Shown here in pieces: positions 1-4,900 of a stretch of 8,711 bases of DNA (its first letter is position 1; every line of letters starts with the position of its first letter). Made by a program: the position numbers and the translations under genes. Below the pieces are notes generated by a model. It did no database searches. It was not told the DNA's origin and saw nothing but the letters and a program-made list of their open reading frames with translations. The stretch comes from Lentisphaerota bacterium (GTDB taxonomy: Bacteria; Verrucomicrobiota; Kiritimatiellia; RFP12; UBA3636): contig JAAZFF010000445.1 of the NCBI GenBank assembly GCA_012511845.1, positions 1 through 8,711 of the forward strand. The letters are read 5' to 3'.

Positions 1-2
1 GA

Positions 3-37
3 CAGTTGGCAGTAGGCAGTGGGCAGTGGATAGTTTA
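3..37. repeat. Degenerate heptad direct repeats at the window edge
   Basis: Five consecutive 7-base units can be read: CAGTTGG, CAGTAGG, CAGTGGG, CAGTGGA and a degenerate TAGTTTA. The first four keep CAGT at the same phase. The array may continue to the left, outside the window. Similar intergenic heptad tracts are known from several bacterial phyla and have no assigned function. No gene is seen in this stretch. Confidence 0.7.
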
Positions 38-109
38 CCAACAGCACCGCCATGTCTATTATCTGCTGCCGAACATTTACCTCCTTGTGGTATCTCGCTG
101 TCATGACCG

Positions 110-123
110 CTTAAAACTTAAAA
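110..123. repeat. Two tandem CTTAAAA heptads
   Basis: CTTAAAA occurs twice in tandem, followed by the related CTACCCATTAAAA. The unit length is again seven, as in the array at the left edge about 70 bases away. The stop codon of the small minus-strand gene (124-345) lies directly against the second unit, so the repeat may have set the end of that reading frame. The stretch between the two repeat groups (38-109) shows no convincing gene. On the minus strand it contains an exact AAGGAGGT (plus-strand 79-86), but the ATG just after it opens only a five-codon frame. Confidence 0.5.
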
Positions 124-345
124 CTACCCATTAAAACGTTGCGCAAGGCTCCACCCGTTTGTGGCAGGGTGTACAGTATGACACGTATGTTTTCCATGTA
201 CATCAGTCCAGGAGGCGGTTTCTTCATTTGCGGAAAATCCGTCACTGATAAACTGGATTACGCCATGCTGCATTTCAGCCTTAGCTGAAAACGAAAGGCA
301 TGTTAGAAACGCCATGTGCGTCGTGAACCTGAATACTTTAAACAT
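124..345 (-). CDS. Small putative secreted protein (73 aa), possibly truncated
   Basis: I do not recognise the family. The ATG at 345 is chosen over the upstream one at 390 because AGAGGGGG lies just before it (plus-strand 349-356) and an extended -10 promoter lies a further 50 bases upstream. The N-terminus looks like a signal peptide: basic MFKVFRF, a hydrophobic run MAFLTCLSFS, and an AKA cleavage-type motif at residues 21-23. That would leave a mature peptide of about 50 residues with several His and one Cys (CHTVH around residue 55). The gene ends next to the CTTAAAA repeats. It could therefore be a complete small exported protein, or the 5' part of a longer gene cut off by rearrangement. 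An insertion-sequence remnant lies on its other side. Confidence 0.5.
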   Translation of the reverse strand: MFKVFRFTTHMAFLTCLSFSAKAEMQHGVIQFISDGFSANEETASWTDVHGKHTCHTVHPATNGWSLAQRFNG

Positions 346-402
346 AATCCCCCTCTGGGTATACGGTATGTCGGGCTGGGTTGAGCCCAACGCTGTAACG
401 GC

Positions 403-408
403 ATTATA
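403..408 (-). promoter_or_regulatory. Extended -10 promoter for the small secreted protein gene
   Basis: On the minus strand the sequence reads TATGCTATAAT, a perfect TATAAT with the TGN extension one base upstream. No good -35 element is visible at 17 bases, which fits an extended -10 promoter. Transcription would start near 396, giving a leader of about 50 bases before the ATG at 345. Confidence 0.5.
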
Positions 409-499
409 GCATAACGCAACCGGATTTAAAGAATTGTTTTAGATGCCCTTGAGGGAAAAGCAAGGTGTTTTCATGGGAGTACGACGCCAAGGCGCAAAA

Positions 500-783
500 A
501 AGTGCTTTAGCGTGTCTTTTCGTTAAGTTTCAACTTTAGTACCGACCCTGAATGAGGTTTTGAGGAGCGCCATCGCCATATCAAATGCTTTTGGGACATT
601 ACCGATTTCAAATCGCCTAACCTGAATATGGTTGTCAATCAAATCGTTTTTACTTTACTAACCTATACGTTGCTACAGCAGCAGTTACTGGGACGAGGCC
701 AAAAGGCACTCAACAAGGCTACCAAATCACGTTTACGTGAAAAGTTGGTCCCAATTGATACGTACTGTCTGAATTGCAGTTAA
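500..783 (+). pseudogene. Decayed IS4-family transposase, C-terminal remnant
   Basis: The frame that ends with TAA at 781-783 reads FEERHRHIKCFWD, then VVNQIVFTLLTYTLLQ. This is typical of the region after the catalytic Glu in IS4-type DDE transposases. The IS4 signature Y-x2-R-x3-E-x6-K can be reconstructed: TAC at 540-542 gives Y, the R position is a TGA at 549-551 (one change from CGA), and after a one-base frameshift near 560 come E (562-564) and K (583-585). The remnant therefore carries at least one nonsense change and one frameshift, and the two Asp regions upstream are missing or unreadable. The upstream limit at about 500 is approximate, and I found no terminal inverted repeats. It is inactive and marks past insertion. 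Confidence 0.65.
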
Positions 784-791
784 TAGAAATG

Positions 792-825
792 TCAGGTAGG
801 AATTAAAACCTGATTATGCTACAAT
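792..825 (+). promoter_or_regulatory. Promoter and overlapping dyad upstream of the proC operon
   Basis: TGCTACAAT (817-825) is an extended -10 element (TGN followed by TACAAT). No strong -35 is present. Instead, the -35 zone is covered by a dyad, TCAGGT (792-797) and ACCTGA (808-813), with a 10-base spacer. A protein bound there could act as activator or repressor; this is inference. The predicted start of transcription is near 832, and a GGAGG (845-849) lies 7 bases before the GTG start at 857. Confidence 0.5.
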
Positions 826-856
826 CCTTCCGTGTTATATTTTTGGAGGTAAAACA

Positions 857-1348
857 GTGGATCTTACACAGGAACAGAGAGAAAAAGTCAACAGCTGGGC
901 GGCAGAAGGTGCCGGGCTTTCTGAAATACAGTCGAGAATTGCCGAGGAATTCGGCATAAGAATGAGTTATATGGAAACACGACTCATGATTCTTGAACTT
1001 GGAACACAAATAAAAGATAAAGAGGAACCTGCCAAAAAAGAAAAAAAGAAAGAAGATCTTCAGGCTGATCCGGGTACGGGAGACCAGGAGGTTGATTCAG
1101 GCATGGAAGACCGTGAGGGCGACGACATCGGGGGATCTGTCAGCGTTTCCGTAAGCCCTCTGGCACGCCCCGGTTTTGCAATGACCGGCGAGGTGATTTT
1201 TTCTGACGGCGTAAAGGCGGAATGGGGTTTGACAAATGACGGGCGTTTCGCACTTGATCCGGAGCAGGAGGGCTACAGACCTTCAGATGAGGATCTGGCT
1301 TCTTTTCAACTTGAGCTTAGAAACGAGCTTTCTAAAAGGGGTTTTTAA
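857..1348 (+). CDS. Hypothetical protein, charged linker, first gene of the proC operon (163 aa)
   Basis: Function is unknown. The GTG start is supported by GGAGG 7 bases upstream. Residues 1-50 look like a small helical module resembling a helix-turn-helix (EGAGLSEIQSRIAEEFGI around 17-34). Residues 52-92 are a low-complexity Lys/Glu/Asp linker that includes a poly-A-rich run in the DNA. Residues 100-163 form a second conserved-looking part containing FSDGVKAEWGL and a GYRPSDEDLASF stretch. Proteins of this plan are, to my memory, found in Verrucomicrobia and relatives; I cannot verify this here. The stop codon overlaps the proC start by one base (TAATG), so the two genes are co-translated. 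No signal peptide or membrane segment is present, so it is probably cytoplasmic. A DNA-binding role is possible but unproven. Confidence 0.85.
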   Translation: MDLTQEQREKVNSWAAEGAGLSEIQSRIAEEFGIRMSYMETRLMILELGTQIKDKEEPAKKEKKKEDLQADPGTGDQEVDSGMEDREGDDIGGSVSVSVSPLARPGFAMTGEVIFSDGVKAEWGLTNDGRFALDPEQEGYRPSDEDLASFQLELRNELSKRGF

Positions 1349-2184
1349 TGAAAGCAACTAAGGGCTGCACTGCTGCCGATTCCCTGAGGGTCGGTTTTCT
1401 TGGTGTGGGGAAAATGGGAGGAGCAATTTTAGCTTCTCTTATAAGCGGCAAGGCAATAAAGGCGAAAAATGCCTATATTTGTGATGCTTCATCAGCACGG
1501 GTAAAAGAGCTGAGTACCAAATATCGTGTAAGGGCATCTGATGTTGCAGAAGTAACCAGGGAATGTGATGTTGTGTTTCTGGGAGTCAAGCCGCAGGATC
1601 TTGCCTTGGTAATAGACTCAATTCCCGATGAAAATTATTCCAAACCGTTGTTTATATCTATTGCTGCCGGTAGAAAAATGGAATGGCTGGAGGCACGTAT
1701 GCCGAAAGCCAGAATAATCCGTGTAATGCCCAATCTTGCCGTTTCAGTCGGACTCGGCATGTCTGGTTATTGCGGGGGAGCGAGAGTCAGAAAAATGGAT
1801 TTGAATCTGGCAGCCAAACTTCTGAATTGTACTGGCAAGGCAGCGTTGGTGAGTGAGGATCAACTCGATGCTGTAACGGCGCTGAGCGGCTCCGGTCCGG
1901 CGTTCATTTCTTACGCACTTATGGCTATGATAAACGGCGGCATAGAGCTGGGGCTGGAGGAAAACATTGCAACAGAATTTGCAATTCAGACGATGTTGGG
2001 AACGGCTACAGTTCTGTCTGAAGAATATGAGAACGTTGAAGATTTTATAAAGGCAGTAACATCGAGCAAGGGAACAACTGAAGCGGGATTGTCCGTGCTG
2101 GACAAGTCCGCATTCAGCAATACTATGAAGCGTGCTCTTGTTGCTGCAGCGCGCAGAAGCAAAGAATTAAGTAAATTGTCATGA
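1348..2184 (+). CDS. proC: Pyrroline-5-carboxylate reductase
   Basis: This enzyme catalyses the last step of proline synthesis, reducing 1-pyrroline-5-carboxylate to L-proline with NAD(P)H in the cytoplasm. The N-terminal Rossmann motif GFLGVGKMGGAI is at residues 16-27, VKPQ at 80-83 and RVMPNL at 125-130. The C-terminal dimerisation and substrate domain carries DAVTALSGSGPAF (174-186) and the family signature VTSSKGTTEAGL (237-248). At 278 residues it is of normal length, with a short extra N-terminus of about 12 residues. The ATG is preceded by AAAAGGGG and overlaps the upstream stop codon by one base; the end overlaps the next gene by four bases. No other proline gene is in the window, so proC is embedded in an operon of otherwise unrelated function. 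Confidence 0.97.
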   Translation: MKATKGCTAADSLRVGFLGVGKMGGAILASLISGKAIKAKNAYICDASSARVKELSTKYRVRASDVAEVTRECDVVFLGVKPQDLALVIDSIPDENYSKPLFISIAAGRKMEWLEARMPKARIIRVMPNLAVSVGLGMSGYCGGARVRKMDLNLAAKLLNCTGKAALVSEDQLDAVTALSGSGPAFISYALMAMINGGIELGLEENIATEFAIQTMLGTATVLSEEYENVEDFIKAVTSSKGTTEAGLSVLDKSAFSNTMKRALVAAARRSKELSKLS

Positions 2185-3113
2185 TGAAAAGGCGTTATCC
2201 CAGAGAAGGGATTTTACAAAACCCGAGAGCAGAGTATAAGAGCAGCCAGCGTCGGCGCTATACTAAAGATTCATTATCGAAAAAAGGCAGAACTTCGAAT
2301 GTAGAGCTACCGCTTGATGATAGTTTGCTAGGGAATAGCTCTCCTCCATTTTTGAAACGTTATGGTATGCAGCTTGCCTCACTTATAATCGGTATTGTGC
2401 TGGGCATCTTTATCAGGGGTTTATTTGTTCAGACTGAACCTGAGATGGAATTTGATGAAGAGGAAGAGATTGTTGCTGAGCAAAAAAGGTCAATACCCGA
2501 CTTGTTTAATCCCGTAAGAGAAGCTCCTGAAAGCTTTAAGCGAGATACGTTTTTGCCGGCAATGCGGGAATCAGAAGCTTCTGTAGCGATTGCAGATGTG
2601 GATTTCTCCCCTGGTCGGGATTTAGTTTATGTTGAAGATGTTCGTGTATGGTGGGAAAGCGATAATGACGACCACGAGGATGATTATGAATGCGATCATT
2701 CCATGCATGCAGCTATGGAGATCCCGTTCAGACGCCTCTCTAATCTGGTCGCAAAAACTGGTAAATGGGAATTACGTGTCCAGGAGGCATTCCGTGAATG
2801 GGGAGTACATTCAAGGAATTCCCTGCACAAACAAGATCGTGCCCTGGATATAACGGTTGAGCGCCTGCATGGAGAAAAACTTACTTTCTTTGAAAAAAGA
2901 GCAGCATATGAAGAACTTGCCAAACTCGCATGGCAGGCCGGTTTTGATTGGGTTTATTACGAGCATTCTCGTGGTACCGGCCCACATATACATGCGTCCG
3001 TCCGACCTGATGGTGAAGTGCTCACTAGAAAAACACGTCCGGCAGCAATGAAAGCAGCAGAAGAAAAGATGGCAGCAATGAAATTAGCGCAGGCAGAGGA
3101 TACTGAAAAATGA
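2181..3113 (+). CDS. Membrane-anchored Hedgehog-signalling-domain-like (Hh/DD-peptidase family) protein
   Basis: The protein has a basic N-terminus (1-60), one membrane segment (about 61-83), an acidic linker with coil-like composition (85-170), and a C-terminal domain (about 165-278) that strongly resembles the N-terminal signalling domain of animal Hedgehog proteins. Matching stretches are ELRVQE (197-202), SLHKQDRALDIT (214-225) and LAWQAGFDWVYYE (249-261), then HIHASV (269-274). The zinc ligands H216, D223 and H271 and the catalytic-type E261 and H269 of the related DD-peptidase (VanY/M15-like) fold are all kept. Of the animal calcium site only E202 is clearly kept; the two following Asp positions are Arg205 and Trp207. 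There is no Hint autoprocessing domain, only a Lys/Ala/Glu-rich tail (281-310). The topology implies a periplasmic domain. Bacterial Hedgehog-like proteins are known and are proposed to act on peptidoglycan; activity here is inferred. The start overlaps proC (ATGA), with no strong ribosome binding site. Confidence 0.88.
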   Translation: MMKRRYPREGILQNPRAEYKSSQRRRYTKDSLSKKGRTSNVELPLDDSLLGNSSPPFLKRYGMQLASLIIGIVLGIFIRGLFVQTEPEMEFDEEEEIVAEQKRSIPDLFNPVREAPESFKRDTFLPAMRESEASVAIADVDFSPGRDLVYVEDVRVWWESDNDDHEDDYECDHSMHAAMEIPFRRLSNLVAKTGKWELRVQEAFREWGVHSRNSLHKQDRALDITVERLHGEKLTFFEKRAAYEELAKLAWQAGFDWVYYEHSRGTGPHIHASVRPDGEVLTRKTRPAAMKAAEEKMAAMKLAQAEDTEK

Positions 3114-3892
3114 ACACTGATGCTCCATCAAGTAAATTAAAGAATGTAATGCAGGGTAAAGGAGGAGCAGCTGCAAAATACTTCGCACTTACTTATGGTG
3201 AAATGCCGCTGTGGAAAGCGGTATTGATGGAGATTACTGTAATATTGTTCAGTGGAGCATCGGGTTCTTGGGGACTGTTTCTTCGCAGTATTCTGTACAG
3301 ACCGTTTTTCGGGAAATTCGGAAAAGGTGTTGTCATAGGCAAGAACGTTGTTTTTCGTCACCCAGGCAAAATAAAACTGGGCGATGGGGTAACTGTTGAT
3401 GACAATGCCATGGTTGACGCCAAGGGGAGTGTAAATAAAGGTGTTTCCCTGGGGGCGGGGGTCTACATAGGACGCAACAGCATTGTATACTGCAAGGAGG
3501 GAAACATAGAGCTTGAAGAAGGAGTAAATATTTCCTCAAATTGCGTTGTTTTTTCCTCTAACGATTTAAAAATCGGTGCAGAAACGATGATAGGTGCTTA
3601 TACTTATATTTTGAGCGGCGGAGAATACGACCACCAGTCGCCCCTGCCGTTTGCGCGACAAACAGGCATGGAGACAAGGGGACCTTTAAGTATCGGAGCC
3701 GATTGCTGGCTCGGTGCCAGGGTTACAGTGCTCGACGGCGCCAATATCGGCAACAGGTGCGTCTTGGGTGCGGGTACTGTTGTTACAAAACCAATACCCG
3801 AGTTATCTCTTGCTGTAGGTGTACCGGCAAAAGTTGTCGGATCTGTATTGCCGGCTGAAAAGAATGAGGAAGCTGAAGCTGCGCAGGTCTGA
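3110..3892 (+). CDS. Hexapeptide-repeat (left-handed beta-helix) acyltransferase
   Basis: This is an O- or N-acyltransferase of the WcaF/WbbJ-like hexapeptide group, which usually acetylates sugars of surface polysaccharide or lipid-linked glycans. A hydrophobic segment (about 35-67) may attach it to the inner membrane. Hexapeptide repeats run from about 71 to 227, with turns such as GKGVVIG, GKIKLGDGV and GNRCVLGAGTVV. YDHQSP at 173-178 offers H175 as the likely catalytic histidine. The C-terminal VGVPAKVVG (236-244) is the typical closing motif. AGAGGA lies 9 bases before the ATG, which overlaps the preceding stop codon by four bases (ATGA). Acceptor and donor cannot be read from the sequence. 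As last gene of the operon behind the Hedgehog-like protein, it may modify an envelope glycan; this is inference. Confidence 0.92.
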   Translation: MNTDAPSSKLKNVMQGKGGAAAKYFALTYGEMPLWKAVLMEITVILFSGASGSWGLFLRSILYRPFFGKFGKGVVIGKNVVFRHPGKIKLGDGVTVDDNAMVDAKGSVNKGVSLGAGVYIGRNSIVYCKEGNIELEEGVNISSNCVVFSSNDLKIGAETMIGAYTYILSGGEYDHQSPLPFARQTGMETRGPLSIGADCWLGARVTVLDGANIGNRCVLGAGTVVTKPIPELSLAVGVPAKVVGSVLPAEKNEEAEAAQV

Positions 3893-3904
3893 TCGGCAGC
3901 AAAC

Positions 3905-4312
3905 CTACTTCTTTCGCTTTTCAAGAGCACTCAACAGAGTCGGAATGTGGCTGTGGGCGATATTGGAGACAGCCGTTACAAGCGTTACGTGACCGGTAGC
4001 CGCATGAGTTAAAATTTTATCCAACGCAGCACGCTGAATATCTCCTTTTAATTCCTTTTCATAGTCTTTGGCGAAGTCGTCGTACTTTGATTTGTCGTTA
4101 TGAAATCGTTTTCTTAACTCAGATGAAGGGGTTACATCCTTGAGCCACTCATCAATTGCCGCTTTCTGTTTGCTCACTCCACGCGGCCAGATCCGATCGA
4201 CCAACACTCGCTGCCCATCGTCCGGTTCGACAGGTTAGTACACACGTTTGACGGTTATATCCAAAGTTTGCATGCTTAAAGCCTGCTCAGTCTTGTCATC
4301 ACCTGTATTCAT
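3905..4312 (-). pseudogene. DUF488 family gene interrupted by an in-frame TAA
   Basis: The protein clearly belongs to DUF488, a small cytoplasmic family of unknown function. Conserved parts are LVDRIWPRGVSK, the EWLKDVTPSSELRKRF stretch, and a VTLVTAVSNIAHSHI end. The natural frame appears to start at ATG 4312-4310, with GGGGG upstream (plus-strand 4321-4325). It reads ITVKRVY, then TAA (plus-strand 4235-4237, codon 26), then PVEPDDGQRVLVDRIWPRG. Family members have an uninterrupted RVYxPxxxDDGxRVLVDRxWPRG here, so the stop replaces one sense codon, most simply GAA to TAA. The rest of the frame is intact to TAG at 3905, which suggests a recent change, readthrough, a restart at GTG 4207 (100 aa, lacking the conserved N-terminal strand), or a sequencing error. 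It converges on the acyltransferase gene with 12 bases between them. Confidence 0.75.
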
Positions 4313-4360
4313 ATATTGTACCCCCGCTTTCAGAACACCTGTTTAAATCAATGTGCCTGT

Positions 4361-4389
4361 ATTATGATGTCTGCTTTCTGAAAAGTCCA
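4361..4389 (-). promoter_or_regulatory. Probable promoter of the DUF488 gene
   Basis: On the minus strand TGGACT (plus-strand 4384-4389) and CATAAT (4361-4366) are separated by exactly 17 bases. Transcription would start near 4354, about 42 bases before the ATG at 4312. The promoter is divergent from that of the TrpR-like gene about 90 bases away. Between them lies a small dyad, GCAGCG (4439-4444) and CGCTGC (4454-4459), of unknown meaning. Confidence 0.4.
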
Positions 4390-4475
4390 GTTGATTGAAG
4401 CACAAACAAAGGTTGCGGGGAAAGTACAGATGAGAATGGCAGCGGTGAATAATCGCTGCTGCTGAGTTGCACAAT

Positions 4476-4504
4476 TTGACTTTTTTTCGTTTCTTGCAGA
4501 TAAT
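4476..4504 (+). promoter_or_regulatory. Promoter of the TrpR-like and cls genes
   Basis: TTGACT (4476-4481) and GATAAT (4499-4504) are spaced by 17 bases, each one mismatch from the sigma-70-type consensus. Transcription would begin near 4511. This lies inside the longer open frame that starts at 4467, so the regulator must start downstream of it; ATG 4566 fits. Confidence 0.6.
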
Positions 4505-4565
4505 GTTCTGTAACTGCATGGGATTATGCTGCCTGCTGTCTTTTAAAACTTGTGAAACGAGAAGT

Positions 4566-4883
4566 ATGAAAAGTAGAAAAAAAGAAATAGATGAAGAAAA
4601 TTTGATGGAGCTTTCTGAAGCGCTGTCAGAATTACGATCTCCCAAGGATGTGAGACGGTTTCTCGGAGAAATATGCACCGATTCGGAATGTCGTGATATA
4701 GCAAGGCGCTGGCAGTTGATGAAGTATCTCGCGGAAGGTGTTCCTCAGAGAAAAATAGCCAGAACCCTGAATTTGAGCTTGTGCAAAATAACTCGTGGTT
4801 CCAAATATATAAAGGACGAAACGTCTCTTTTCAGAAATGCCGTACTAAAAGCCATGGGAAAGAACGGCAAGGCTAAAACATAA
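4566..4883 (+). CDS. TrpR-family transcriptional regulator (105 aa)
   Basis: This is an all-helical DNA-binding repressor of the Trp repressor superfamily. From ATG 4566 the protein has 105 residues, close to the usual TrpR length. The open frame extends up to 4467, but a good promoter lies within that extension and the extra 33 residues (Cys/Phe-rich) do not look like TrpR. CTDSECRDIARRWQ (37-50) aligns with the TrpR LTPDEREALGTRVR region and keeps T38 and R48, equivalent to E. coli T44 and R54, which contact tryptophan. The helix-turn-helix (about 57-79) ends in the diagnostic ITRGS (75-79). Positions equivalent to T81, N87 and S88 are K, K and Y, so the effector may differ. No trp genes are nearby; cls follows after 17 bases and is probably co-transcribed. 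The ribosome binding site is weak. Confidence 0.85.
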   Translation: MKSRKKEIDEENLMELSEALSELRSPKDVRRFLGEICTDSECRDIARRWQLMKYLAEGVPQRKIARTLNLSLCKITRGSKYIKDETSLFRNAVLKAMGKNGKAKT

Positions 4884-4900
4884 TTTCGGTAAATTAAACA

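Noticed and set aside
79..86. ACCTCCTT resembling the 3' end of 16S rRNA
   Set aside because: The preceding bases do not match the conserved GGATC context or any 16S sequence. On the minus strand it is merely a strong ribosome-binding-like motif before a five-codon frame.
2181..3113. Possible full-length Hedgehog with an autoprocessing (Hint) domain
   Set aside because: After the signalling-like domain only about 30 Lys/Ala/Glu-rich residues remain. No Hint motif, splice-junction Cys or downstream partner is present.
3870..3925. Possible terminator between the acyltransferase and DUF488 genes
   Set aside because: Only a 5-bp GCTGC/GCAGC stem with a large loop can be drawn, with no adjacent T run.
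3604..3930. Minus-strand open frame of 108 codons opposite the acyltransferase
   Set aside because: It mirrors the hexapeptide-repeat coding sequence, overlaps the DUF488 end, and has no start signal.
4467..4565. N-terminal extension of the TrpR-like protein from ATG 4467
   Set aside because: A TTGACT-17-GATAAT promoter lies inside it, and the encoded Cys/Phe-rich residues do not fit the family.
4343..4678. Minus-strand open frame of 111 codons over the TrpR-like promoter and gene start
   Set aside because: It overlaps two divergent promoters and the supported regulator gene; the composition is irregular.
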